DNA of 64,000 nucleotides from Solenopsis invicta (Eukaryota; Arthropoda; Insecta; Hymenoptera; Formicidae): NCBI RefSeq assembly GCF_016802725.1, contig NC_052670.1:15715641-15779640 (forward strand), written 5' to 3'. Below, in pieces: positions 1 through 11,395 of this stretch. A program made the translations under genes and the position numbers. The notes under the pieces were generated by a model. That model did no database searches. It worked only from the letters and a program-made list of their open reading frames with translations, and had not been told where the DNA came from. Each line of letters begins with the position of its first letter. The stretch's first letter is position 1.

Positions 1-2160
1 GTGTCATGAAAATAAAATTTTTGTAATAGATTATTATGTATTTTAGTAAGGCTTTTTAAAAATGTGAAATGAAGATATAGAAAGAAGAGGAATAAAATAA
101 TATAAAAAGAAAGGATCAAAGAAGTGTAGAATGAAAATAAAATTGAAAGGAGAAATGAATTGAAGGTGTTGCAGAAGATAAAAATTTTGAAATAAAGGAT
201 TAATAAAGTAAAGACATTAATTAAACACCAAATTAAAGGTTTTTTTTAATAATGAGCGAATATTACATGATACTTTGATATTTTGTGTCATGAAAATAAA
301 AATTTCTCTAATAGATTATTATGTATTTTAGTAAAGTTTTTTAAAAATGTGAAATAAAAATATAGAAAAGAAGAGGAATAAAATAATAAGAAAAGGGTAG
401 GAAGGAAAAAGGAAGAATCGAAGGAGTGTAAAATGGTAATAAAATTAAAAGGAGAAAGGAATTGAAGGTGTTGGAGAAGATAAAAATTTTTTAATAAAAT
501 ATAAAAAGGAAGGAAGATAGGAGAAACGGTGAAAGGAGTTTAGAATTGAAATAAAATTGTAAGGAGAAAGGTGTTGGAGGAGATAAAGATTTTTGAATGA
601 AATAATATAAAAAGAAAGGTAGGAAAGAAAGAGGAAGGATCAAAGGAGTGGAGAATGGAAATAAAATTCAAAAGAGAAAGTAATTGAAGGTGCTTGAGAA
701 GGTAAAGATTTTTGAATAGAATAATAGAAAAAGGATGGAAGGATGGAGGAAGTATCGAAAGAATGTAGAATGGAAATAAAGTTGAAAAGAGAAAGTAATT
801 GAACGTGTTTGAGAAGGTTAAGATTTTTAAATAAAGTATAAATAAAAATGAAGACATCAATTAAACACCAGTTTGAAGGATCTCTTCTAATAATGTACTA
901 ATATTACATGATATTTTGATATTTTGTGTCATAAAAATAAAAATTTCTCTAATATAATTTTATCTATGTTATCTGTTTCTTTTATTTTGACACATTGTTT
1001 TATTTATTACGTGTATCCCGGATCCTACAATATAGACTCTAATCCAACATGTGTTACGTGGATTGTATTTCCAGTTATTATTCCCATATAGTCAAATTAG
1101 TCATTTATTTTAAATTATTTATGCCTGTTTATATGAACAACACAAAGATCTTTTTAAAATTTCTGTAGTAATTATCTTCATAAATATTTATTGATACAAT
1201 TAATATTTAATATTTTAAAATACTAAAATTATTAAAAAAAGTTTGTGAATAATAAGATGCAAGCACACAAATGTATTAATAAAATTGTAGCTCAATGAGT
1301 TCCGAAAACACAAAGATATAAATGGCAAATTTATAAAATCTAATTAAAGAAAAGTTCAACTTCTTTAAAGACGACAAATATTTTTATCTGTATCTTAGAA
1401 AAAATTAATATGCTATTTCAACCTGCTTAAATTAATTAAAATTTTATAAATTTGTAATTTTTGTACAACACTCAATATATGTAAAATAAAATAATCTTTG
1501 AATACCTATATTATATAAAGGTAAAGATTTGTAAATAAAAAATAAAAAAAATTAAAAATACAATTGAACCTAAATTTCAGGATTTTTTAAATAATGAATG
1601 AATATCATATCACATGTTATGAGGCTTTGTGTTATAGAAATAAAAATTTCTTTAATCGAACATTATCTCTTTTAGTAAAGATTTTAAAATATGTACAATG
1701 AGGGTAGAGAAACGGAAAAACATGAAATAATGTAAGAAGGAAAGAGGAAGAATTGTGAGAGTGTAAATAAATAAAAAATATAAAGCAGAAAGGAATCAAA
1801 GAAAGTGGAGAAGGTAAAATTTTAAATAAAGTACGAAAGAAATTAGGAATGTAATTGTACACAAATTTAAAGGTTTCTTTAATAATGAATGCATATTATG
1901 GTATATTGACATTTTGTTTTAAGAATTACTATTTTATTAACCAAACATTATCTGTTTTAGTAAAAATTTAAAAACAATGTGTGAAATAATGTAAGGAAGA
2001 AGAAAGAAGAATTGTGAAAGTGTAAAATAGGAAAAAAGTAGAAAATAGAAAAGATTTAAAGAAGGCTGAGAATGTAAAGATTTTTAAATAAAAGACAAAA
2101 AAAATTAAGAATTATATTGAACACAAGTTTGAAGATTTTTTTAATGACCACGTATATTTC
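1..2160. repeat. AT-rich diverged tandem/dispersed repeat block
   Basis: A unit ending with GTGTCATGAAAATAAAA recurs near 1, 285, 926 and 1630, with a more diverged version near 1915. Each is preceded by a conserved stretch like ATTAAACACC and AATAATG...ATATTACATGATA. Between about 448 and 840 a purine-rich sub-unit (GGAGAAAGGAATTGAAGGTG...GATAAAGATTTTTGAAT) repeats with ~110-bp spacing (near 448, 556, 668, 784). The long ORFs on the minus strand here are low-complexity shadows. An inverted relative lies near 35690-35945. No coding function is visible. Confidence 0.7.
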
Positions 2161-2828
2161 AGAAAATAAAATTTCAGAAGTGAACTTTTTATTATGATAA
2201 AAACATTTTCATTATAGAACTTTATCCATCGTTTGAGAGTATTTAGAACTTGATCGATTCAGAAGTTTATCATATTGAGATATGATAATCTCGTGTGCTT
2301 GGAAGATGATAAGTCGTGTATAATATTTGTTTTTAATACAAAAATGCAATCGTATTACGTGCTAAGTATAAATGTTATTGTATACTAAATAATTATAAAA
2401 TAAATAATTACAACATATTTAAATTTTGTTTTGTGTAGATTTTGGTTATATAAACAACATAAAAGAGTTGTACATACGGGTATCTATTACAAGAATACGA
2501 TATTAACATATACCATTAATAATAATTTTATAGACATTTACCCTATCAGGAAACAATATCTTTTAAATATTTTTTAAATATTTAAAAAACCTTATAATAA
2601 AGAATAAATATTTAAAAAACGTTGTCTACTGATAGAGTAATAATAAATCAAATCATATTCTATTTTTATTTATTCATAATCATCAAGACTATGATCTTGT
2701 TATTATGAATTCTATTATTCTTAATCATGAATAATTTTTAAAATTTTTATTATTTATATTTAGTTATACGTAAAAATGAAATCAAATAAATGGCGCGCGC
2801 GTAGCGCGCGCATGTGTTGTTCTAGTTT
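2161..2828. other. AT-rich intergenic stretch with a small inverted-repeat element
   Basis: No gene is seen. At 2538-2640 the sequence TTACCCTATCAGGAAACAA is matched in inverse orientation at the other end (rc TTACTCTATCAGTAGACAA), with an AT-rich middle containing two TAAATATTTAAAAAAC copies; this looks like a ~103-bp MITE. At 2792-2811 there is a GC-rich palindrome (GCGCGCGCGTAGCGCGCGC) in otherwise AT-rich DNA, just upstream of the transposase remnant. Confidence 0.45.
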
Positions 2829-4850
2829 TTGAAAAAATTTCCTATGCCTAATGAAATTGTAATACATTATATTTGTCCTAAATGTTCTGAGCTTTTGCTA
2901 ATGGATTTTCAGCAAATAGAATGCGAGCATTGTAATGAAAAGTTAAACAGAAAAGAACTTAAAGATAATGGTAACTATTTCGTACAACTGTCAATCAGTG
3001 AGCAGATACAGGACATTATAAAAATAATACACTTTCTTCACTTATGAGAAAATATTGTGAAGAAAAGGATGTAATTTCTGGGAGAATTTATACAAGTCTT
3101 AGAACTTTAGGTACAATCGGTGAAAATGACATAACTTTGTAGTGGGATACAGATGGTGTTAATCCGTTTAAATCTGCTAAGATGTCAATATGGCTTCAAG
3201 CATGTATTAATAAATTACCTTATCGTACACGTAGAGATAATATGATTTTATGTGGGTTGTATTTTGGTAAGAAAAAGCCTCATATTAATTCCTTTTTAAA
3301 ACCTTTTGTGAAAGAATTGAACTTTCTTCATTCTGATGGTATTGCTTATAATTTAGCTGGCCATTTATTTAATATAAAAGTACATACTTTATTAGCATCA
3401 GTTGACTCTGTTGCGCGTCTGATGTTTCATTCAACAGTTTAATGGCATTTACGGTTGTTTATTCTGTTTGCATCAAGGAAAGAGTATTATTAGAAATAAA
3501 GGTAAAGAACGAGTTTATGTTGGAGGAAAAAGTAAATCTCGTACATTACCTCAACATCTTAATGCTCTTCGGCAATTGAAACAGACTAATCAACAGAACA
3601 GTAAACGACTAAAACATATTGATGAAGTAAAGTTTCCAACAGTGTTGTTTTCTCTGTCAGTTTTTAATATTATATCATCTTTTGTGCCAGACTACTTGCA
3701 CAGTGTTTTAGAAGGTGTTGTTTTCATCTTTTTGAGACACTGGAATAATAATACTTATAAAGGAGCCGAATGCTATTTGAATAAGCGTAAGCGCACTCTT
3801 TTAACAGAAAAATTGAGATCTATTTAACCACTTGTAGAAATAACAAGGTCGCCTCGTGGTCCCGATGAATTAAAATTGCTGAAAGCATCAGAACTTCGAC
3901 ATTTTCTTTTGTATTATTCTTTACTTTTCCTTAAAGGACTTTTACCAACAAGATATCTTAAACATTGGTTTCTTGTGGTATATGGTATGTCTATATATTT
4001 GAGAGAAAAATTTACAGAAGAAAAAGCTGTAAAAGCCAAGAAGGTTTTAAATAAATTTGTGCAAGAAATTGCAGTACTTTATCGAGATTGTGCGCACTTG
4101 TATACTTTTAATGTATACCTCCTCCTTCATATACCTCGTGCTGTACAAAATTTTGGGGGACTTTGGGTGTCCTCTACTTTCCTATATGAACATTTTAATG
4201 GTGTATTAAATAGATTAATAATTGAAACTTGTAATTTGCCGGAACATGTATGTCTAAGATTTTTGAGACTGCGTTATACATTAAATTTGGGGTCTAGAAT
4301 ATTTTCGTTTTTCGAAACATTTTATGAAGGAAAAAAGTTATTTGATTCCATGATGTTTAAGTATCGCTATAATCAGTTTTTTCAAAATTTTGATGATGTA
4401 AGATTATTTGGAGCCCTTGACAATTACGAACTTTCTTTAATTGAAAAAGTTTCTATTCAGCAAATTATTCAAGATGGACCTATTGAATTACTGGCACATT
4501 CATTTATACGATTTATTTTTCAAGGAACAGTATATCATGCAAGCTATTATAATACTCTCAAAGTCAGGAATAACAGCATTGTAAAAATGAATGATGGTCG
4601 CATTTTTAATATTACAAAAATTCTTATGGTTACAATAATCGTATCAAAAAAAGAAGTATGTGTTATGTTAGAAACAGAATTTGATATACTTGATGAAAAT
4701 CTTAGTGAGGATCGAGATCTGAATATTTCTTCAAATGAGCTGGCATTATGCCAGGCAAGCGATCGTATAGTTTGTGGTCTGCCAAGTCATATAGCACGAA
4801 AGTATGTATCTGTTCCATATGGTAATGGTGTTTGTATTGTCATTTGTTAA
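2829..4850 (+). pseudogene. Decayed EnSpm/CACTA-type (Tnp2-like) transposase
   Basis: Coding sequence is spread over four same-direction open stretches (2829-3047, 3182-3442, 3468-3827, 3876-4850) separated by frameshifts and stops. The first has a zinc-ribbon-like CPKC...CEHC pair. The third ends with PDYLHSVLEGV, the acidic D-x-(L/M)H-x-V-x-x-G signature of Tnp2-like transposases. The last (324 aa) holds the conserved LRHFLLYYSLL, HWFLVVYGM, VQNFGGLWVSSTFLYEHFNG block of this family. Family placement rests on these motifs from memory. Not functional as it stands. Ends of the element were not identified; a different subfamily from the element at 38-47 kb. Confidence 0.7.
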
Positions 4851-5030
4851 TTGCGTTGAAAAAGATTAATTAAATCTTTAATTGCTTGTCTGAATATAAA
4901 TATATAAAAATGTACAGATATGTATAAATATACACATAAATATTTCAATAAACGTTTTTTTAATTTTTCTAACCCAGTGAGCTGTCTGTCAACTTTTTTT
5001 ATATCTAGTGTACAGTTATACATGTATTCC

Positions 5031-5222
5031 CAGATAGCACACAAAATTTAAAAGGAATTCAGGTTTATGTCATCAATTCTAAGTTCATTTTGAGATACAA
5101 AAAAAATCTTTCTTTTTTCCAACAAAAAAAAAAATTCTTTTTGCATCTCAAAATAAACTCAGTATTAGTGACATAAACCTTAATTTAAAAAAATTTTTTT
5201 AAATTCCTTGTTATCTAGATTA
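5031..5222. mobile_element. Foldback/MITE-like inverted repeat (~190 bp)
   Basis: The left arm (CCAGATAGCA ... CAGGTTTATGTCA ... TTTTGAGATACAAAAA) is repeated in reverse complement to the right (TTTTTGCATCTCAAAAT ... TGACATAAACC ... TTATCTAG). Arms are about 80 bp and imperfect, separated by a short A/T-rich loop. No coding capacity. Confidence 0.6.
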
Positions 5223-5389
5223 TTATTGTTGTTTGTATTAATATTATTTAAAATATTGATGTTATTTAAAAATTGTAGCTAATCATGAATATTGTTATTA
5301 ACTGTTACAAAATTATAGCATTTTTTCCATTCCTATGGTTCTTTAATAACAAAACTGATAACTTAATGAAAAACAGAATTACAAATAAT

Positions 5390-6375
5390 GACTAATAAGT
5401 GTTTAAGAAATTTTCTTGAATGATTAAAAAACTAATATTAAAAAACTGTATATTGACTAAAGAAATATAACTATAGTATATTTGGCAAATTGTTGAAAAA
5501 CTGACGACTTCAGTTACTGGATGATAACACATATTTTAATCAGTTTTTTAGAGAAGAAACTAATTACTAAGAATTGAATGTGAACCGAAAAACATTTGAC
5601 AAATTGGTGAAAAAGGATTACTCATTATTGATAACACTTATGTGTATTCATCTTCTTAGTAATGTAGAAACTGATATTTAAAAATTGGATAGGAAAATTT
5701 AACTAAAGAACATAACCAGTATTTGACAAACTATTAAAAAACTGCAAACGACTGGTCTTCAGTTACTGATGGTAACATACTGATGGTAACATTTAGTACC
5801 TATAATTCAGTTTTTTTAAAGTGATGCAGAAATTGAAAGTTAAAAACTATATAAATGTGAACTGAAGAACATAACGAGACAAACTGGTGAAAATCTGAAG
5901 ATTTCTCATTAGTTACTGATGGTAGCATTTAGTGTTTAATCAGTTTTTTGGCGTTATACAGAAACTAATATTTAAAAGCTGAATATATACTGAAGAACAT
6001 AACCAGTATTTGACAAACTAATGAAAATCTGAAGATTCCTCATCAGTTACTGATGGTAGCACTTAGTGTTTAATCAGTTTTTTGGCGTAATACAGAAACT
6101 GATGTTTAAAAACTGAATATGAACTGAAGAACATAACTAGTATTTCACAAACTGGTGAAAAACTAAGGATTGCTTATCAGTTACTGATAGTAGCATTCAG
6201 TGACAACATCAGTTTCTTAGACTGATGTAAAAACTGTTCATTAAAACTGAACATTAACTGATAAGCACTATCAGTAACTGACGTTTGTAATCAGTTACTA
6301 TTAGAACATTACAAGTTACCTATGAAACATCATCAGTTACTGATAAAATATTACCAGTTATTGAACTAGCTGATC
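5390..6375. repeat. Diverged tandem array, ~125-150 bp monomer
   Basis: Repeated blocks contain CAGTTACTGATGGTAGCA (near 5508, 5756, 5920, 6053, 6178), then AATCAGTTTTTT, AGAAACTGATATTTAAAA, GAACTGAAGAACATAAC and TTTGACAAACTGGTGAAAA in the same order. Spacing is roughly 125-160 bp, with the left copies most diverged. The right end (6230-6370) dissolves into many short CAGTTACTGAT words. Satellite-like; no ORFs. Confidence 0.7.
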
Positions 6376-6959
6376 ATTACTTTTTTTCAAGGGTAACAAG
6401 CTGAATATGAGGTATTTTTGATTAAATCGTGTCTAAAATTGAAAATTGATGTGTTTCATGATATATTTCAGAAAAACTCATTTTTCTACAGCATTTTATA
6501 GTATTCCAACTTTAAACAGAGTATATGCAAGTAACATCCGCGAACCGACCTGTTTGAACGTACTTTGTCCAACTTTTTTATGTAAAATATTCACAAAAAT
6601 GTTTCACTTACATACTATATGGGTTGCATTGACCCTAATAAAATTTTGCTACCGTGCTGTTCAAATTCTAGTTAATCAAAAAAGTTGATCAACCATATCA
6701 ATCGAAATAGGAGATTTCAAACTTTTTTTACGTCTTGGTCCGAACCTCCTATCTCATTCCGTCTTCACACAGAAAGCGTTCAAAACTTTATATGGGGTCT
6801 CTCAGACCCACTTACGTGTTTAAGGGTTAATAATGTGTTACTTTGACTCGTTACATAACAAGTAAATAAGTTAGAAATTAGTATTTTTAAATAAATAATG
6901 CATAATAATAACGAGTTGATTGTCAAAAGTTACCATTCCATACCAAAACCTGGACACTT
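6376..6959. other. No gene recognised
   Basis: A short open stretch (6446-6688) has no family resemblance and appears incidental. Near 6783-6832 there is a palindromic segment around TGGGGTCTCTCAGACCCA followed by GTTTAAGGGTTAA, which may be the end of a DNA transposon, but no partner end was found. Confidence 0.35.
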
Positions 6960-7163
6960 GGTGATTGGAAGAATGTGATAGGGGCCGATGAATCATCGTT
7001 CACATTGTTTCCTAGTAACAGCCAGGTTTATGTGTATGGAGAACCCCAAAAGAAGCCTATAATCCGAACTGCCTATTTCCTACAGTAGGGGGACATCAAG
7101 TATGGGGGAGGTTCCGTTATGATTTGGGCGCCTATATCGTGGTATTTAGCTAGTTCTTCTTAC
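6960..7163 (+). pseudogene. Tc1-like transposase fragment
   Basis: About 68 codons are open apart from one TAG near 7086. They contain DWKNVIGADESSFTLF (first catalytic Asp of the Tc1 DDE domain), VYVYGEPQKK and YGGGSVMIWAPISWY, a hallmark block of Tc1-family transposases. The N-terminal DNA-binding region and the last catalytic residues are absent. The fragment is flanked by unrelated AT-rich DNA. A dead remnant. Confidence 0.75.
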
Positions 7164-8167
7164 AATGTGGGCTTCTTACAGCCAAAAAAGTACACGAAAA
7201 TTGTCGATTTTTTAGTGTATTATAAAAGCTGAAATTTCCCCTACAAAACTTTTACTTAAATTTTAGAATTTTTTTTTAAATTTACGTATTTTGACTTCAG
7301 TTTACATTTGTTTCTAGATCGACTTATCTGCGGCGCTGTTTTCATAGGTTCAAAATTATAAAAATTTACACAAAAATTATTAGATACTAATAAGGTCCAC
7401 TATGATTGAAAATGCTTGTCTTTATATAAAAAAAATTTTTTCACAGATGTTTTTGAGCACATGACAGTTCCATACATGAAAGTGGGAAAAAAATTTTTCA
7501 TTTTATAATTTTCTCTATGTAAAAATTATTAAACTTAAAGAAATAACAAACAGTAATTTTTCCAAAGTAGAGATTTTAAGTTTTAAAACTCCTTTTAATT
7601 TAAATTTCATTTATTGTTTAAGAAGTTACAGCTATTAACTTAAAAGTTAAAATTGTAACGTAATTATTAAATGCTAAAATCTTAAAATTTTTATATTATT
7701 TGTGTCTGCGAATACAATATAATTCTTTATTCATATTGTATTTTATATAATTTTATATAAATTATTTTATATAAATAAAAGTGATTATATAAAAAGGTAA
7801 TCGAAATAGCTTCGAATCGATATCAAAACGATGAAATATCGGTGTTCTCACAGAAAATATTTAATTTTCCCGTTTAAAAGTCTACTGATAAATAAATGTT
7901 ACAAATAATTTCTTTCCTTTAAAAATATTATATAAAGCGCAGACATCGAAATAACCCTTAACACGTTAAGCGCCACGCCGGTTTTACATGTCGTTCCGTT
8001 CACGCCACAATTAGTCGTCAAGCGGATCCCTCTGGGCCGCTCTCCGATAGGCGAATCAGAGTAGAAACAGATGTCGAGTAACGTCGCCTAAACTAAATGC
8101 TCAGTCTCACAAGTACGTAAGAACCAACACGCGCGCGGCAATAACAAGAACGAAAAGTCTAGCGCCG
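7164..8167. other. No gene recognised
   Basis: AT-rich to about 7960, then a shift to GC-rich sequence (around 7970-8167) that may be degraded 5' retrotransposon DNA, but no protein motif can be read before 8168. Confidence 0.4.
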
Positions 8168-9282
8168 GTCCCAATATTATGAGTTGCTTACCGTCATGTA
8201 TGTAGGGCACGGGTTCGGCGCCATTTCTTGCGACGAGGTGCTTTCAGCATTTGGCACAAAAACATGCTCTCGACTATTCCGCGGGGGCACAATGCGTTTT
8301 TCGAGATTTCTATATAGACGACTTGCTCGCTGGCGCCAATACATTGACCGAGGCAAGGCGTATTCGCGACGAAGTGATAGCTTTGCTCGGGCATGGACAG
8401 TTTGAGCTCGGCAAATGGGCATCGAATTGCCGAGAATTGTTACAGAGTGTCAATAACACAGCGAGTGTAGGGGTGTCATTAAGCGATGAAACGGGCTCAA
8501 AAATATTGGGAGTCGTATGGGATCCGTTCAGCGACGAATTTCGCTTCGAATATAATTGCGGCGCGCTGACGGATAGCATAATAAAGCAAACAATCTTGTC
8601 GGAGATCGCGAGTTTCTTCGACCCGCTGGGATTGCCAAAGCCAATGATCGTCGTGGCAGAAATGATCATGCAAGATACGTGGCAGTCTCACGTCGGGTGG
8701 GAGGAGTCGTTGCCGCAAGATTTACATCAGTGGTGGTTGGACATAAAACAACAATTAACGCGCTTTCACGAATTGCGTGTGCCGCGCTTCGTCGGATTTC
8801 GGGCCGATGCGCGCGAGTTACAAATATACGGTTTTTGTGATGCGAGCAAGCGCGCGTACGGCGCGTGTGTATACATGAGAACGCGCGATTTCGACGGGTA
8901 CCCCGTAAAATTATTAATCTCCAAATCGCGGGTAGCACCGGTCAGAGCGGTTATTTTGTTGCCGCGTCTAGAATTAAGCGCTGCATTATTACTGTCTAAA
9001 TTAATCGAGAAAATTTGCCCATCGGTCAATTTATCGAACTCAGAGATGATTTTGTGGACGGATTCTACAATTGCAATACAATGGATATCGTCGTCGTCTC
9101 GCAAATGGAACGCTTTTGTGGCCAATCGCGTCGGCGAAATTCAACGCCTGATCGAGAGATCGAGCTGGCGACGTGCCGTCCGCTCACAATTCCGCGGATA
9201 TCTTATCGCGCGGCGTCGATTTGGCGGGTTTAATACAATCAATAATTTGGTGGAACGGATCTGCATTCCTGCAGTTAACTGA
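8168..9282 (+). pseudogene. BEL/Pao retrotransposon: reverse transcriptase and RNase H (5'-truncated)
   Basis: The polyprotein becomes readable at about 8170 (YELLTV) and shifts frame near 8205; the main open stretch is 8251-9282. It carries the RT active-site block FRDFYIDDLLAGAN (the YxDD box), then SKILGVVWDP, ASFFDPLGLPKPM, and an RNase H domain with GFCDASKRAYGACVY, LPRLELSAALL and ILWTDSTIAIQW, giving the three acidic residues. The order RT, RNase H, integrase and the wording of these blocks are typical of Pao elements. The 5' half (gag, protease, N-terminal RT) is missing and the frame breaks again near 9200. Related to the integrase part just downstream. Confidence 0.85.
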
Positions 9283-9313
9283 AGAACATTGACCGGCCAA
9301 ATTCCGTGTCGAC

Positions 9314-10017
9314 TTGTCGGGCGAGTTACCGGAACAAAAAAAGGTAACCGCAGCGGTGATATACTTAGAACAATCGATCGTGCAAAACTTGTTGGACAAA
9401 CATTCCAATTTAGACAAGACATTGCGAATCGTTGCTTACTGCCTGCGAGTGGCGCGTTCACGTGAAACCAAGTATCGAATAATATTTATTTCGCATCACG
9501 AAATAACAGCCGCTCTGCGGGTCGTAGTGAGGTACGTGCAGAGGCACGCTTTTCCAAAGGAATATAAACAGTTGAGCGAGTGTCGGAGCGTCGACGGCGG
9601 AAGTCGAATTCTGTCGTTAACTCCGTTTATGGATGAGCACGAGATCATTAGAATGGGTGGCCGAATAAGCAATGCGGCATTGCCATACGACGCGCGACAC
9701 GCCGTGCTATTGTTGAAGAGCCACCGATCGACAATTTTAATTATACAGCGAGAACATGCGAGAAATTTGCATTCAGATCTGCAGGACACGATGCATGCGG
9801 TGCGTTGGCAGTTTTGGCCTCTGACGGTGTGCTTAATTGTGCGAAAAATAATTCATGGTTGTGTAACTTGCTTCAAGTTCAGGCTGCATCACAGGCAGAT
9901 TTGCCCGTACAACGCGTTATGCGCCTCGAGACCGTTCACACATAGCGGGATAGATTATGCCGGATCCATACTCTTGAAAGAGGGCAAGAAGCGCAATGTC
10001 AAATTGCACAAGGCGTA
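9314..10017 (+). pseudogene. BEL/Pao retrotransposon: integrase region
   Basis: This continues the upstream RT/RNase H after a frameshift. Visible elements are the integrase zinc-binding part (MGGRISNA, then H residues around IQREHARNLH, then CVTCFKFR), followed in another frame by the start of the core. The frame is interrupted at 10018 by a mariner insertion. After the mariner, 11344-11371 still reads TVFVCFSTR in a reading frame consistent with the integrase core, so the mariner landed inside this gene. Dead copy. Confidence 0.75.
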
Positions 10018-10019
10018 TA

Positions 10020-11341
10020 CGAGGTGTGTTCAAAAAGTATCGGGAATTTTGTGTTTTTTCAAAAATTATTTATTTATTCATGAATATCTATTTTGTCCCC
10101 TTCAAAGTAATCCCCATGAGATATTATACACTTGTGCCAACGGTTTTTCCAATCTTCGAAGCACTTCAAAAAATCATTTTTTTTTATCTTGTTCAGCTCC
10201 TCCTTCGATGCCGTCTTTATCTCGTCAAGCGTAGCGTAACGTCGTCCTTTCATGGGCCTCTTCAGTTTAGGGAACAAGAAAAAGTCACAGGGGGCCAGAT
10301 CTGGGGAATACGGTGGCTGCGGCATCATTAGTGTGTTGTTTTTGGCCAAAAAGTCGCGCACAAGCAACGATGTGTGAGCAGGGGCGTTATCGTGGTGCAA
10401 AAGCCAATTTTTGTTCTTCCACAAATCCGGGCGTTTCTGGCGGATTGCTTCGCGCAAATTGCGCATAACTTGCAGGTAATATTCCTTATTGACCGTTCTA
10501 CCCTGTGGCAAGAACTCATGATGCACCACGCCCCTGCAATCGAAGAAAACTGTCAGCAAAACTTTCACATTCGACCGAACTTGGCGCGCTTTTTTCGGTC
10601 TTGGTTCGTGCGGCAGCTTCCATTGAGATGATTGAGCTTTGGTTTCCACGTCATAACCATAAACCCACGATTCGTCACCAGTTATGACCCTCTGGAGCAA
10701 ATTTGGGTCGTCGCGGACAGAGTCCAACATCTCATTAGCAATGTTCATGCGATGCTGTTTTTGGTCGCAATTGAGCAATTTTGGTACGAATTTCGCGGCG
10801 ACCCGTCTCATGCCCAAATCATTGATAAAAATCGAATGGCACGAGTCAATCGATATGTTTAGGTCCTCAGCAACTTCTCTAACGGTGATTCGACGATTGG
10901 CCAATACCATTTTCTCCACTTCATTAATTTTTTCGTCTGTTGTTGAAGTGCTCGGGCGTCCGGCACGCTCTTCGTCGTTCACATCTTCTCGGCCTTCTGA
11001 GAACATTTTGTACCACCGATAAACGTTGCTTCGGTCCAAGGTAGCTTCTCCGTATGCCACAGTCAACATTCGGAATGCATCCGCGCACTTAATTTCGTTT
11101 TTTACACAAAATTTGATACAGGTTCTTTGATCCATTTTTTTGAATAGGTAAAAATCGAAGACGATCCAAAACACGTGCAAGCAAAGCAGCTGTCAACAAT
11201 TAAGTGAACATTCAAAATGGCCGAGCTTGTCGGCATAAGTGAGAGACATGAGTACCAACATAACGCCACAAAAAGATCGAAATTCGAATATACGTAACCC
11301 GCAAAAATTCAAAATTCGCGATACTTTTTGAACACACCTCG
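10020..11341 (-). mobile_element. Complete mariner element with TIRs and TA duplication
   Basis: The terminal inverted repeats match for at least 23 bp (CGAGGTGTGTTCAAAAAGTA at the left, its complement ending at 11341), and the element is bounded by TA at 10018-10019 and 11342-11343, the usual mariner target. Length 1322 bp matches the usual ~1.3 kb. It contains one uninterrupted transposase gene on the minus strand and lies inside the BEL/Pao integrase. Intact ends plus an intact ORF indicate a comparatively recent insertion. Confidence 0.95.
10074..11135 (-). CDS. Mariner transposase, intact, 353 aa
   Basis: Cut-and-paste transposase acting on its own inverted repeats. The ATG at 11135 gives MDQRTCIKF..., close to the family's usual ~345-350 aa; the frame is open further upstream but without another ATG. 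The N-terminal half holds helix-turn-helix segments (VYRWYKMFSEGREDVNDEER, AGRPSTS linker). The catalytic domain has D in VITGDESWVYGYD, D in WLLHHDNAPAHTS and D in YSPDLAPCDFFLFP; the last two are 34 residues apart, the DD34D signature of mariner. No stops or frameshifts, so potentially active. Stop lies 54 bp inside the left TIR. Confidence 0.95.
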   Translation of the reverse strand: MDQRTCIKFCVKNEIKCADAFRMLTVAYGEATLDRSNVYRWYKMFSEGREDVNDEERAGRPSTSTTDEKINEVEKMVLANRRITVREVAEDLNISIDSCHSIFINDLGMRRVAAKFVPKLLNCDQKQHRMNIANEMLDSVRDDPNLLQRVITGDESWVYGYDVETKAQSSQWKLPHEPRPKKARQVRSNVKVLLTVFFDCRGVVHHEFLPQGRTVNKEYYLQVMRNLREAIRQKRPDLWKNKNWLLHHDNAPAHTSLLVRDFLAKNNTLMMPQPPYSPDLAPCDFFLFPKLKRPMKGRRYATLDEIKTASKEELNKIKKNDFLKCFEDWKNRWHKCIISHGDYFEGDKIDIHE

Positions 11342-11371
11342 TATTACGGTGTTTGTTTGTTTCTCGACCAG

Positions 11372-11395
11372 GGGCTTTATTCTTGAAAACATGCG
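11372..11395. mobile_element. Left part of a ~146-bp MITE split by the Polinton
   Basis: GGGCTTTATTCTTGAAAACA... here is mirrored at 27111-27132 (rc GGGCCATATTCTTGAAAACA), giving ~30-bp imperfect terminal repeats. CAG stands immediately outside both ends (11369-11371 and 27133-27135), a 3-bp duplication as in PIF/Harbinger elements. The other part of this MITE is 27011-27132. The Polinton interrupts it at CATGCG. Confidence 0.7.
11390..11395. repeat. Polinton target-site duplication, left copy (CATGCG)
   Basis: CATGCG is found directly outside both Polinton ends (also 27005-27010). A 6-bp duplication is the known Polinton/Maverick integrase product. Confidence 0.95.

Noticed and set aside
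540..1862. Phenylalanine/leucine/serine-rich minus-strand open frames
   Set aside because: They are translations of purine-rich tandem repeats and have no domain or start context.
6446..6688. 80-codon open frame
   Set aside because: No recognisable family or codon pattern; lies in repeat-like DNA.
8194..9461. Minus-strand open frames opposite the BEL/Pao genes
   Set aside because: Shadow frames of the RT/RNase H and integrase sequence.
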